From Corynebacterium guangdongense (GTDB lineage: Bacteria; Actinomycetota; Actinomycetes; Mycobacteriales; Mycobacteriaceae), in NCBI RefSeq assembly GCF_030408915.1, contig NZ_CP047654.1, forward strand, positions 124,001 through 188,000: a stretch of 64,000 nucleotides of DNA, given 5' to 3'. The notes beneath the pieces are model-generated. The model searched no databases. It was not told the origin of the DNA and was given only the letters and a program-made list of their open reading frames with translations. Made by a program: the position numbers and the translations under genes. Shown here piece by piece: positions 49,219 through 57,861 of the stretch; within the stretch, counting starts at the first letter, position 1; each line of letters starts with the position of its first letter.

Positions 49219-49238
49219 GGTCTTTAAAGGTCTTTAAA
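49219..49238 (+). repeat. Tandem repeat GGTCTTTAAA x2 before the MMPL gene
   Basis: Two adjacent copies of GGTCTTTAAA (49219-49228, 49229-49238) lie 70 bp before the MMPL transporter start, in AT-rich sequence. The 10-bp spacing places both on the same helix face, as for an operator. Confidence 0.6.
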
Positions 49239-49308
49239 CTGGTTCGTTTTTAAGCAACCGAGCCCTTAACACCCATCAACAGTTGATTTCAGGGAGCGAG
49301 CGCACAGC

Positions 49309-51720
49309 GTGGCACAATTCCTCTTCCGTCTCGGGCGATTCTCTTTCCGCAATGGCTGGAAGGTCCTGACGGCGTGGATCATCCTGCTCGCGGGCGTCGC
49401 TTTCGCGGCCCTGACTCTGGCAAAGCCCTTCACCTCCGAGTTCGCCATCTCCGGCACCCCGTCCATCGAGGCGATCACCAACCTCGATGAGAAGTTCCCC
49501 GGCGCCGGCGACTCGGTCAATGCCGCGGGCGTCAACGTCGTGTTCCACGCCCCCGAGGGGGAGACACTCGACGAGCCGCAGAACGCGGCGGCCATCGATG
49601 ATGTGGTCGCCTACATCCGGGACAACATGGCCGGGGAGATCACCGGCACCGAGCGCTTCGGCAATCCGCTGCAGGTCTCGCCGGCGCTGCAGGACATGGT
49701 CTTCGAGCAGGAGACCTCGATGGGACTGCCGGAGGAGACCGCGCGCGCCGACGCCGAAAATCTCGCCATGGTGTCCGAGGACCGCACCATCGCGTACACC
49801 ACCTTCACCATCGACGTGGAGAGCGCGCAGGCCGTGACCCAGGAGCACCGGGACACCATCAACGAAGCTCTCGATCTGGGCCGCTCCGAGGGGCTTCAGG
49901 TCGAGGCCGGCGGTGCGGGATTCGGCGATCCCATCGTCGTCGAGGGCACCAGCGAGATCGTGGGCCTGGTCGTCGCGTTCTTCGTCCTCATCGTGACCTT
50001 CGGTTCGGCCGTGGCGGCGATCATGCCCGTGGTGACCGCCGTGGTGGGCGTGGGCATCGGCGTCCTGCTGCTGGTCATGTCGACCCACTGGGTCGAACTC
50101 AACAACATCACCCCGGTCCTGGCGGTCATGATCGGCCTGGCCGTGGGCATCGACTACTCGCTGTTCATCCTCTCGCGCTACCGATCCGAGCTGCAGCGGA
50201 TGAGCAGGGAGGAGGCGGCCGGCATGGCCGTCGGCACCGCCGGCTCCTCGGTGGTCTTCGCCGGCGCCACGGTGTTCGTGGCCCTGGTGGCGTTGTCGGT
50301 GGTCAACATCGAGTTCCTCACCTGGATGGGCCTCTCGGCGGCCGTGACGGTGGCCATCGCCGTCGTGGTTGCGCTGACGATGACCCCGGCGCTGCTGGGC
50401 GTCTTCAAGGGCAGGGCTTTCGGCGGCAAGATTCCGGGTGCCGCCGGCAACCCCTGGCGCCGCGGCGGCGAGTCCCGCGGGCTGGGCAACACGATGGGAT
50501 CGCGCTGGATCAAGCTCGTCCACAAGGCGCCCGGCCTGGTCATGGCCGTGGTCGTGCTCAGTCTGGGTCTGATGACGCTGCCGGTCCTGGACATGGAGAT
50601 GTCGTTGCCCTCGGACTCGACCTCGAACAAGGACACCACCCAGCGCAAGTCCGCCGACCTCATGGCCGAAGGTTTCGGAGAGGGCGTCAACTCACCCTTC
50701 CTCGTCATCGTCGACGCCGACGAGGTCAACCCGGACGCCCCGGCCCTGCAGCCGCTGATCAACGCGCAGTCCTCCATGGCGGGGCAGGCCCCGGATCTGC
50801 AGGCGATCGCTCAGACCTCCTCCTTCCTGTACACGGTCAACAACCTGCAGACCGTCAACGGCGTCAAGCACGCCCAGCTCATCGCGCAGAGCGAGGACGG
50901 CACCGCCGCCCAGATCCTGGTCACCCCGTACACCGGCCCGGAGAAGCAGGTCACCGTCGAGGTCGCCAACGCGTTGCGCACCGAGACCCGGGAAATCCAG
51001 GACTCCACCGGCGTCGACATCGGCCTGACCGGACTGACGGCGGTCCAGATGGACATCACCGAGCGCCTCGGCGGGGCGATGGGCCCGTACCTGGCCATCG
51101 TCGTCGGCCTGGCGATCGTGCTCCTGCTGCTGGTGTTCCGCTCGATCATGGTGCCGCTGGTCGCCGGCCTGGGGTTCCTGCTCTCGGTCGGCGCCGCCTT
51201 CGGCCTGACCGTGCTGGTCTGGCAGCAGGGCCTGTGGGGCCTGGTCAACACCCCGGCGCCGCTGATTTCCTTCATGCCGATCTTCCTCATCGGCGTGACC
51301 TTCGGGCTGGCCATGGACTACCAGATCTTCCTCGGCACCCGCATGCGTGAGCACTACACGAAGCACCACGGCCGCAGCGTCCTCGGCGAGGGCTACAACG
51401 CCATCGAGGAATCGGTCATCGTCGGTTTCACCCAGGGCGCGCGCGTGGTCACCGCCGCCGCGATCATCATGATCGCCGTGTTCGTGGCCTTCATCGACCA
51501 GCCGCTGCCCTTCATCCAGATCTTCGGCTTCGCCCTCGGCGTGGGCATCTTCTTCGACGCCTTCTTCATCCGCATGGCGCTCGTTCCGGCGATGATGTTC
51601 CTCATGGGCCGCGCGACCTGGTGGATGCCCCGGTGGCTCGACCGCGTCCTCCCGAACATCGACATCGAGGGCACCGCGCTCGAGGAGGAGTTCGAGAAGC
51701 GCCAGCTTGTCGACGCCTGA
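49309..51720 (+). CDS. MMPL/RND-family transporter
   Basis: An 803-residue RND transporter of the MMPL type with two halves, each having one helix, a large extracytoplasmic domain and five helices. The functional motif GIDYSLFILSRYRSE (about 283) in the first half and AMDYQIFLGTRMREHY (about 663) in the second carry the Asp-Tyr pairs of MmpL proton relays. Corynebacterial CmpL proteins export trehalose monomycolate and other lipids; which class this is cannot be told. GTG start 12 nt after AGGGAG. It lies upstream of tgt by 25 nt. Confidence 0.88.
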   Translation: MAQFLFRLGRFSFRNGWKVLTAWIILLAGVAFAALTLAKPFTSEFAISGTPSIEAITNLDEKFPGAGDSVNAAGVNVVFHAPEGETLDEPQNAAAIDDVVAYIRDNMAGEITGTERFGNPLQVSPALQDMVFEQETSMGLPEETARADAENLAMVSEDRTIAYTTFTIDVESAQAVTQEHRDTINEALDLGRSEGLQVEAGGAGFGDPIVVEGTSEIVGLVVAFFVLIVTFGSAVAAIMPVVTAVVGVGIGVLLLVMSTHWVELNNITPVLAVMIGLAVGIDYSLFILSRYRSELQRMSREEAAGMAVGTAGSSVVFAGATVFVALVALSVVNIEFLTWMGLSAAVTVAIAVVVALTMTPALLGVFKGRAFGGKIPGAAGNPWRRGGESRGLGNTMGSRWIKLVHKAPGLVMAVVVLSLGLMTLPVLDMEMSLPSDSTSNKDTTQRKSADLMAEGFGEGVNSPFLVIVDADEVNPDAPALQPLINAQSSMAGQAPDLQAIAQTSSFLYTVNNLQTVNGVKHAQLIAQSEDGTAAQILVTPYTGPEKQVTVEVANALRTETREIQDSTGVDIGLTGLTAVQMDITERLGGAMGPYLAIVVGLAIVLLLLVFRSIMVPLVAGLGFLLSVGAAFGLTVLVWQQGLWGLVNTPAPLISFMPIFLIGVTFGLAMDYQIFLGTRMREHYTKHHGRSVLGEGYNAIEESVIVGFTQGARVVTAAAIIMIAVFVAFIDQPLPFIQIFGFALGVGIFFDAFFIRMALVPAMMFLMGRATWWMPRWLDRVLPNIDIEGTALEEEFEKRQLVDA

Positions 51721-51745
51721 CCCCCGCCGTCTACACTCAGGACCC

Positions 51746-53005
51746 ATGACTGAGGACCTGAAGTTTGAGGTGGGCACACGCCTGGCGGACGTCGACAAGC
51801 CCGGCGTCAATGCCCGCACCGGGGTGATCCGGACCCCGCACGGCGATATCGCCACCCCGGCGTTCATTCCCGTCGGCACGAAGGCGACGGTCAAGACGCT
51901 CACCCCCGAGCAGATCCGGCAGACCGGTGCCCAGGCCATCCTGGCCAACGCCTACCACCTGTACCTCCAGCCCGGCCACGACCTGGTCGACGAGGCCGGC
52001 GGCCTGTCCCGGTTCACCAACTGGCGGGGCCCGACCTTCACCGACTCCGGAGGCTTCCAGGTGATGAGCCTCGGGGCAGGCTTCAAAAAGACCCTGGCCA
52101 TGGACACCAAGGGTCTCGAGCGCGGTGACATCAAGGCGGAGAAGAAGGAGCGTCTGGCGCAGGTCGACGAGGACGGCGTCGACTTCAAGAGCTTCATCGA
52201 CGGCTCCCGGCACCGCTTCACCCCGGAGGTGAGCATGCAGATCCAGCACGGACTGGGCGCCGACATCCTCTTCGCGTTCGACGAGCTGACCACGCTGGTC
52301 GACTCGAAGCGGTACCAGGGCGAGGCCGTGGAACGCACCCGTCGCTGGGCGCAGCGCTGCCTGGACGAGCATCACCGGCTGACGGAACTTCGTTCCGACA
52401 AAAAGAAGCAGTCCCTGTGGGGCGTGGTGCAGGGCGCGCAGTACGAGGATCTGCGCCGCGACGCGACGCGGGGACTCATCGAGCTCGACCGGCGGGCACG
52501 GGAGGACGGCCGCCGCGGCTTCGGCGGCTTCGGCATCGGCGGCGCCATTGAAAAGGAGAACCTCGGCCAGATCGTCGGCTGGGTCTGCGACGAGCTGCCC
52601 GAGGACAAGCCCCGCCACCTGCTGGGCATTTCCGAGCCGGACGACCTCTTCGCCGCGGTCGAGGCGGGCGCGGACACCTTCGACTGCGTGGCCCCCACGC
52701 GCCTGGCGCGCCGCGGCGGGGTCTACACCCTCGACGGACGCATGACGCTGACCAACGCCCGCTTCAAGCGCGACTTCAGCGGCATCGACGAGGAGTTCGG
52801 CGGCTACGTCTCGCAGAACTACTCCCGCGCGTACATCCACCACCTGCTCAAGGCCAAGGAGTACCTGGCCGGCACGCTGTGCACCATGCACAACGTGGAA
52901 TTCACGGTGCGACTCGTCGACAACATCCGGACGTCGATCGACGAAGGCCGTTTCTACGAGTACCGCGAGGAGTTCCTGGGGCGCTACTACGCCTCCTTGA
53001 AGTAG
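51746..53005 (+). CDS. tgt: tRNA-guanine transglycosylase (Tgt) homologue lacking zinc cysteines
   Basis: A 419-residue TIM-barrel transglycosylase that exchanges G34 of GUN-anticodon tRNAs for a 7-deazaguanine base. Catalytic elements are [14 protein letters not shown] (Asp general base) and [10 protein letters not shown] (Asp nucleophile). The usual C-x-C-x-x-C zinc ligands before [10 protein letters not shown] are replaced by [10 protein letters not shown], although the later His (TMHNVEF) remains. The GGLxxGE substrate loop reads [14 protein letters not shown] (51732-51737) lies 8 nt before the ATG. Downstream lie a queuosine-precursor transporter and gluQ. Confidence 0.88.
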   Translation: MTEDLKFEVGTRLADVDKPGVNARTGVIRTPHGDIATPAFIPVGTKATVKTLTPEQIRQTGAQAILANAYHLYLQPGHDLVDEAGGLSRFTNWRGPTFTDSGGFQVMSLGAGFKKTLAMDTKGLERGDIKAEKKERLAQVDEDGVDFKSFIDGSRHRFTPEVSMQIQHGLGADILFAFDELTTLVDSKRYQGEAVERTRRWAQRCLDEHHRLTELRSDKKKQSLWGVVQGAQYEDLRRDATRGLIELDRRAREDGRRGFGGFGIGGAIEKENLGQIVGWVCDELPEDKPRHLLGISEPDDLFAAVEAGADTFDCVAPTRLARRGGVYTLDGRMTLTNARFKRDFSGIDEEFGGYVSQNYSRAYIHHLLKAKEYLAGTLCTMHNVEFTVRLVDNIRTSIDEGRFYEYREEFLGRYYASLK

Positions 53006-53076
53006 GGGTGCCCGATTCCGCATCCGCCGTCCTGTCCGCCCAGGTCGCGGCTCGGCTCAGGCAGAATCGGGCACCG
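53006..53076. repeat. 71-bp dispersed inverted-repeat element, copy C
   Basis: Left arm GGGTGCCCGATTCCGCA (53006-53022) and right arm GGCAGAATCGGGCACCG (53060-53076) around a 37-nt interior. It starts at the base after the tgt stop codon and ends 9 nt before the end of the convergent transporter gene. Confidence 0.88.
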
Positions 53077-53085
53077 AAACCGGCC

Positions 53086-53742
53086 CTAGTATTCCTCGCG
53101 TTTCTTGACCCAGCGGATCACCAGCGAGGTCAGCGGCAGCAGCACCGCCTCCATCCCGGTCTTCCACAGGAAGCCCACGACCACGTAGTTGGCGAAGTCG
53201 GCCACGGTGCTGATGCCGATGACGGGGGCGGCGATCGCGCAGAAGAGCAGCGTGTCGCCGAACTGGCCGACCACCGTCGAACCGAGCAGGCGCGCCCACA
53301 TGCTCCGCTCGCCCGTGCGCTGTTTCATCCGGGTCAGCGTCCACGCGTTGAGCAACTGGCCGACGAGGTAGCCCGACAGCGAGGCCACGACGATCTGCGG
53401 CACCAGCCCCAGGGTGGCGGCGAACTCCGCCTGGCCCCCGTAGAAGTCGGCGGCCGGCAGCCAGATCGCGACGTAGAAGCTCAGGACCGCGAGGATGGTC
53501 ACGCCGAAGCTGGTGAAGATGGCCAGGCGCGCGTTGCGGAAGCCGTAGACCTCGGAGATCACGTCGCCGACGATGTAGGACAGCGGAAAGAGGAAGAACG
53601 CCGCGTCCAGCACGAACGGGCCGATCTGCACCCCCTTGGAGGCGGTGATGTTGGAGACCAGAAACACCGTGGACGCCAGCGCCACGAGCACCGGGAAGAT
53701 CACCGAGTTCAGTCGTACCGACCTGGGTTGAGTAGTTGTCAC
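53086..53742 (-). CDS. Queuosine precursor transporter (YhhQ/QueT-type)
   Basis: A 218-residue membrane protein with about six helices of the YhhQ/VUT-1 family ([23 protein letters not shown] near residues 49-70, and [12 protein letters not shown] near 155). YhhQ imports preQ0/preQ1, and some relatives import queuine. GTG 53742 is supported by TAATGT (complement of 53749-53754) 6 nt upstream. It is convergent with tgt and divergent from gluQ, so it lies between the two functionally related genes. Confidence 0.87.
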   Translation of the reverse strand: MTTTQPRSVRLNSVIFPVLVALASTVFLVSNITASKGVQIGPFVLDAAFFLFPLSYIVGDVISEVYGFRNARLAIFTSFGVTILAVLSFYVAIWLPAADFYGGQAEFAATLGLVPQIVVASLSGYLVGQLLNAWTLTRMKQRTGERSMWARLLGSTVVGQFGDTLLFCAIAAPVIGISTVADFANYVVVGFLWKTGMEAVLLPLTSLVIRWVKKREEY

Positions 53743-53748
53743 AGGCGC

Positions 53749-53768
53749 ACATTATGCCCCACTAGCCT
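53749..53768. promoter_or_regulatory. Back-to-back leaderless promoters (queuosine transporter / gluQ)
   Basis: TAATGT on the minus strand (53749-53754) and TAGCCT on the plus strand (53763-53768) serve starts at 53742 and 53776. Only 33 bp separate the two start codons, so the two RNA polymerases would compete. Confidence 0.55.
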
Positions 53769-53775
53769 GGTGGTC

Positions 53776-54690
53776 ATGACTTCTGCTGCCACCGGGGCTG
53801 GGCGCTACGCGCCGTCGCCAAGCGGGGACCTTCATTTCGGCAACCTGCGCACCGCCGTGCTGGCGTGGCTCTTCGCCCGCCAGACGGGCCGCCGTTTTCT
53901 CATGCGCGTCGAGGACATCGACACGCAGCGTTCCTCGCGGGAGTCCGCGCGGCGCCAGCTGGCGGATCTCGCGGCATTGGGCATCGAGTGGGACGGGGAC
54001 GTGATCTACCAGTCCGACCTCTTCGACACCTACCGGGCCGCCATCGCGTCGCTGCCGCACTACGAGTGCTACTGCTCGCGCAAGGACATCCAGCGCGCCT
54101 CCTCGGCGCCGCACGTGGCCCCCGGCTCCTACCCGGGCACCTGCCGGGACCTGAGCGAGGTCGAGCGCGCTTCACGACGCGCCGAGCTCGCCGCCGCCGG
54201 TCGTGTTCCGGCGCTGCGCCTGCGCGCCGCGGCCACGGAATGGACCGTGCAGGATTTCTACGCCGGCTCCTACACCGGCGTCGTCGACGACTTCATCCTG
54301 CGCCGCGGAGGCAACGCGGACCAGGGGCGCGACTACGCCTACAACCTCGCGGTGGTCCTCGATGACGGGGCGGCGGGCGTCGACCAGGTGGTGCGCGGCG
54401 ATGACCTGCTCTCCTCGGCGCCACGCCAGGCCTACCTGGCGCACGTCCTCGGCTACCCGGAGTCGTCCTACGTCCACGTGCCGCTCGTGCTCAACGCCGA
54501 CGGTGCCCGGCTGGCCAAACGCGACGGTGCGGTCACCCTGCGCCAGATGCTTGCCGACGCCTCCGTCACCGACGTCGTCACCCGCCTCGCGGAGTCCGTG
54601 GGCTGTCCCGGCGTGACCACCCTCGACGGGCTGCTCGGGGACTTCGACCCGGCCACCCTGCCCCGGGAGCCCTGGGTCTGGGTCGGCTGA
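53776..54690 (+). CDS. gluQ: Glutamyl-queuosine tRNA(Asp) synthetase GluQ (YadB)
   Basis: A 304-residue GluRS paralogue lacking the anticodon-binding domain. The HIGH-like motif is PSGDLHFGN and the KMSKS-like motif is RLAKRD. The zinc site C-x-C...Y-x-x-x-C is intact ([10 protein letters not shown], then SYPGTC). It attaches glutamate to the queuine ring in tRNA-Asp, so the cell must contain complete queuosine. ATG 53776 follows TAGCCT by 7 nt. Confidence 0.92.
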   Translation: MTSAATGAGRYAPSPSGDLHFGNLRTAVLAWLFARQTGRRFLMRVEDIDTQRSSRESARRQLADLAALGIEWDGDVIYQSDLFDTYRAAIASLPHYECYCSRKDIQRASSAPHVAPGSYPGTCRDLSEVERASRRAELAAAGRVPALRLRAAATEWTVQDFYAGSYTGVVDDFILRRGGNADQGRDYAYNLAVVLDDGAAGVDQVVRGDDLLSSAPRQAYLAHVLGYPESSYVHVPLVLNADGARLAKRDGAVTLRQMLADASVTDVVTRLAESVGCPGVTTLDGLLGDFDPATLPREPWVWVG

Positions 54691-54725
54691 GGGCGTGGGC
54701 GGGGTGGGCGGCACCCCGGAATGCC

Positions 54726-54758
54726 AGAAACCCGGTAGCACGGGGCTACCGGGTTTCT
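54726..54758 (+). terminator. Terminator after gluQ
   Basis: AGAAACCCGGTAGC and GCTACCGGGTTTCT form a perfect 14-bp stem with a 5-nt loop. It lies between gluQ and the leftward tRNA-Ser and may serve both. Confidence 0.8.
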
Positions 54759-54765
54759 TGAGTGG

Positions 54766-54851
54766 CGGAGGATGTGGGATTTGAACCCACGAGGGTCGTG
54801 AAACCCGCACGCGTTCCAGGCGTGTGACATAGGCCGCTAGTCGAATCCTCC
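54766..54851 (-). tRNA. tRNA-Ser(GGA)
   Basis: On the minus strand GGAGGAT (54851-54845) pairs with ATCCTCC (54773-54767); discriminator G at 54766. Anticodon GGA is the complement of 54815-54817, in loop CTGGAAC. A TACGCT -10 box lies about 40 nt upstream (minus strand). Confidence 0.95.
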
Positions 54852-54972
54852 AGCGATGCGCACTGCGCTTCGGGGGATAACTTTAGCGTAAACATGCCGC
54901 TTCCCAAAATTGCAGGTCGGAGCGGGGATGTCGGGTGCCGTCGCGCGTTTGGCCTTGCGGGTGCCTGATGGG

Positions 54973-55073
54973 TTAGGATGGCTGCAGGATCCCGCGTGGC
55001 GCCATCTTGTGAACTCCCCCAGGGCAGGAATGCAGCAAGGGTCAACGAGCTCTGACGGGTGCGTGGGGTCCCC
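54973..55073 (+). ncRNA. ffs: Bacterial small signal recognition particle RNA (4.5S)
   Basis: The conserved core is present: CCCCCAGGGCAGGAATGCAG (55016-55035), then AGCAAGGGTCAACGAGCTC. The outer stem pairs GGATCCCGC (54987-54995) with GCGTGGGGTCC (55061-55071). A TAGGAT -10 box is at 54974-54979, so the RNA probably spans about 54987-55072. The position just before a dnaX region is common in Gram-positive bacteria. Confidence 0.88.
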
Positions 55074-55097
55074 TTAATTTTCCGCCGCATAGGCAGC

Positions 55098-55128
55098 AGG
55101 GCCAGGTCGAGTGACCTGGCCCTTTTTG
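55098..55128 (+). terminator. Terminator of the SRP RNA gene
   Basis: AGGGCCAGGTC-GAGT-GACCTGGCCCT, an 11-bp perfect stem, followed by TTTTTGTG. Confidence 0.88.
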
Positions 55129-55154
55129 TGTGCCCGGAAACGACGGAACCCCCT

Positions 55155-55174
55155 GCCGGGGCAGGGGGCCGCAG
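55155..55174 (-). terminator. Hairpin after the P450-partner gene
   Basis: CCCCCTGCC and GGCAGGGGG are complementary around a very short loop, 9 bp beyond the stop codon of the leftward 75-residue gene. On the minus strand it is followed by TTCC. Confidence 0.5.
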
Positions 55175-55182
55175 GGCGGGGC

Positions 55183-55410
55183 TTAGCCGTCCTTGCGCAG
55201 GAACTTCAGCGCGTAGTCGAAGATCTTGGTGACGGCGTAGTCATCCTCGGCGCCGGTGGAGGCGGTGACGAGCAGTTCGCCGAGCTCGTCCTGGGACCTG
55301 CCTTCCAGGAGGGACTTCTCCTCGTGGTCGGCCATGTACTTCTCGAAGTGGCCGACCAGCTTCTCCTGGGGGACGTCCTTGAAGATGTCCCACATGTCAA
55401 CGTGTGCCAT
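55183..55410 (-). CDS. Hypothetical 75-residue protein downstream of the P450
   Basis: A small acidic soluble protein opening MAHVDMWDIFKDVPQEKLVGH, with a helix-rich pattern and no cysteine. I do not recognise the family. AAAGGAGAA lies about 7 nt before the ATG, and only 30 nt separate it from the P450 stop, so it is co-transcribed. It may be a partner, stabiliser or effector of the P450. Confidence 0.7.
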   Translation of the reverse strand: MAHVDMWDIFKDVPQEKLVGHFEKYMADHEEKSLLEGRSQDELGELLVTASTGAEDDYAVTKIFDYALKFLRKDG

Positions 55411-55440
55411 GAAAATGTTCTCCTTTTATATCTGGTCGGG

Positions 55441-57861
55441 TTAGAGGTCGATGACGAGCTTGCTGCCGCGGCAGGCGCGGGAGACACAGGTCATGATCGA
55501 GTTGTTCGCCTGCTTCTCCTTGTCGGTGAGCACCTGGTCGTTGTGCTCGGCCTCGCCGGAGACGATGCCCACCTCACAGGTGCCGCAGATGCCCTCGCGG
55601 CACTCGGCGTAGAGTTCCTTGCCGGCCTCCTCGAGGGTCTCGAGCAGGGTCATGTTGGCCGGGACCTCGAAGGTCTCGCCGGAGCGGGAGAGCTCAACCG
55701 TGAAGGCCTCGTTCTGGGTGGGGTCCAGCAGGTTGGTCGCGGTGAAGGACTCGCGGCGGACGGTGTCGGCCGGCCAGTCCTTGGTGACCTCGAGGACCTC
55801 GTTGGTGAAGCGGTCCGGGCCGCAGGTCAGCAGCTGGGTGCCCGCCTCGTAGCGGTCGGCGAACTGGCTGATGTCCATGCGGCCGTCCTCGTCGGAGACG
55901 TAGAGGTTGGCGTTGCCGCCGTGGTCGCGGACGATGCGCTCCAGGTAGGACATCGTGGTCTTGGAGGAGCCGGAGTAGTGCAGCTCGTAGTCGATGCCAC
56001 GGGCCTTGGCCTCGTCGGCCATGGCGATCATCGGGGTGATGCCGATGCCGGCGCCGACCAGGATGAGCTTCGTGGCGTCGGGATCGAAGCGGAAGTTGGC
56101 GCGGGGGCCGCGGACCTCGACGATGGCGTCCTCGTGCAGGTTCTCATGAATCCACCTGGAGCCGCCACGGGAGTCGTCCTCGAGCTGGACCGCGATCTCC
56201 CAGGTGTTTCCCTCGGCGCCGACGATCGAGTACTGGCGGTTCAGGCCGCCGGCGTTGATCTCGATGTGGGAGCCCGAGAAGGTGGCCGGCAAGGCGGCGC
56301 CCTCGGACGGGGCCAGGACGATGCGACGGATCTTGTCGGTGACGTCCTCGGTCTCCACGACCTTCATCGAACGGGTCTTGAGGGCGCGATTGGGGCCGTT
56401 GTAGATGATCTCCGGGTTCTCCTCGGAGATCTCCCCCAGGCGCTCCGGGTTCTTGGTGACGTCCCACCTGACCTTGAGGGTGGACGGGCCGCGGAAGGAG
56501 ACCGACGGTGCGCGACCGTAGTCGTCCTGCTCGATGAGCTCCATGTGCGGCAGGCGCTTGAGCAGCTGCTGCAGCAGGACCTGCATCTGCAGGCGGGCCA
56601 GGTTGCGGCCCATGCACAGGTGCATGCCGTAGCCGAAGAGCAGGTGCTTGGTGACGTTGTCGCGGTAGAGGTCGAAGGTGTGCGGGTCCGGGAAGACCTC
56701 CGGGTCGCGGTTGGCCATGGAGGTGACCAGCAGGATGCGGGAGCCCTTCGGGATCTTGACGCCACGGATCTCGACGTCGTTGATGGCTTCCCGACGCCAG
56801 GCGTGGGAGCCGCCGTTCATGCGCAGGGACTCCTCGACGGCGTTCGGGATCAGCTCCGGCCTGTCCTTGAGCAGGTTCCAGACGTCCGGGCGCTCCGTGA
56901 ACAGGTAGATGAGCATGTTCGAGATGGAGTTGACCGTGGTGTCGTGGGAGGCGGTGACTGCGGACATGGTCTTGGAGCGCAGGTAGTACATCGGGACCGA
57001 CTCCGGGTCTTTGCGGTGTGCCCGGATGGAGTGGGGGACCCAGCCGGGGGCCTCGGTGTGCTCCTCCTGCATCATCAGCTTGTGCAGGACGCGCTGGGAG
57101 TGCTGCCAGAATTTTCCGTTGTCCTCAGCGTTCTTGAGGACGGCGTCCTTGTCCGGGCGGCCCCAGGTCGCGGTGGCGTGGGCCTTGGAGTAGACGTGGA
57201 TTTTGTGCATGTCCTCGGCCGGGACGCCCATGAACTTCAGGGCGACGGTCAGCGGGGAGATCTGCAGCAGCTCATCGAAGATGTCGACCTCGCCCTTGTC
57301 GATGAACTTGTCGATGTAGCCGTCGACGGTCTCGCGGACCATCGGCTCGAGCTTGCGCAGCTCCTCGACGTTAAAGGGCTCCTCGAGGGCGCGGCGACGG
57401 GGGTTGTGGACCGGCTGGTCGGTGTTGACGATGGTGTCGCGGAAGTCGTAGCCATAGTCGTCGAGGATGTCCTTGGCGTCCTCGGACATCGGGATGGCCT
57501 TTTCGAGCGCCGTGTTGGCGGTGTAGTTCTCGGTGTCCTTGAACACCTTGATGACGTCCTCGTAGCGGGTGACGACCCAGTAGTCGCGCTCGCCGTCCGC
57601 GTTCTTGGAGAAGAAGACCGGCTCGTTCTCGAAGCCGTTCTTGACGTAGTCCCACGGAGAGTCCACGAACTCCTGTGACAGCGGATCCCAGCCCTGGCCC
57701 GCCGGGACGCCGGTGTTGCCGAAGAAGTCGGCGGTGTCGACGATCTCGCCGTTGAGGTACGGGCAGTTGGACTCCGCGGCGTCCCGGTCCCGGATCTGGC
57801 CGTCGGCCGCGGCGGCGGCCTCGTTCAGCCGGTTGATCTGGTGTGCCAGAGTGTCAGTCAT
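55441..57861 (-). CDS. Self-sufficient cytochrome P450-reductase fusion (CYP116B-type layout)
   Basis: An 806-residue single-chain monooxygenase. The P450 domain (about 20-480) has the I-helix ASHDTTVNS, the ExxR helix EESLR, and the heme motif FGYGMHLCMGRNLA with the Cys ligand near 415. A phthalate-dioxygenase-reductase-like part follows: flavin motif RQYSIVG near 540, NAD motif GAGIGITPMIA near 605, and CGPDRFTNEVL. A C-terminal plant-type 2Fe-2S domain has C-x4-C-x2-C (CREGICGTC) near 755 and the last Cys in IMTCVSRAC. ATG 57861 has GAGGAGGG upstream. The substrate is unknown; CYP116B enzymes hydroxylate or dealkylate aromatics. Confidence 0.93.
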   Translation of the reverse strand: MTDTLAHQINRLNEAAAAADGQIRDRDAAESNCPYLNGEIVDTADFFGNTGVPAGQGWDPLSQEFVDSPWDYVKNGFENEPVFFSKNADGERDYWVVTRYEDVIKVFKDTENYTANTALEKAIPMSEDAKDILDDYGYDFRDTIVNTDQPVHNPRRRALEEPFNVEELRKLEPMVRETVDGYIDKFIDKGEVDIFDELLQISPLTVALKFMGVPAEDMHKIHVYSKAHATATWGRPDKDAVLKNAEDNGKFWQHSQRVLHKLMMQEEHTEAPGWVPHSIRAHRKDPESVPMYYLRSKTMSAVTASHDTTVNSISNMLIYLFTERPDVWNLLKDRPELIPNAVEESLRMNGGSHAWRREAINDVEIRGVKIPKGSRILLVTSMANRDPEVFPDPHTFDLYRDNVTKHLLFGYGMHLCMGRNLARLQMQVLLQQLLKRLPHMELIEQDDYGRAPSVSFRGPSTLKVRWDVTKNPERLGEISEENPEIIYNGPNRALKTRSMKVVETEDVTDKIRRIVLAPSEGAALPATFSGSHIEINAGGLNRQYSIVGAEGNTWEIAVQLEDDSRGGSRWIHENLHEDAIVEVRGPRANFRFDPDATKLILVGAGIGITPMIAMADEAKARGIDYELHYSGSSKTTMSYLERIVRDHGGNANLYVSDEDGRMDISQFADRYEAGTQLLTCGPDRFTNEVLEVTKDWPADTVRRESFTATNLLDPTQNEAFTVELSRSGETFEVPANMTLLETLEEAGKELYAECREGICGTCEVGIVSGEAEHNDQVLTDKEKQANNSIMTCVSRACRGSKLVIDL

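Noticed and set aside
51746..53005. Tgt homologue as a DpdA-type DNA-modification enzyme
   Set aside because: Length, the tRNA-Tgt motifs and the adjacent gluQ and transporter fit tRNA queuosine better; no dpd partner genes are present.
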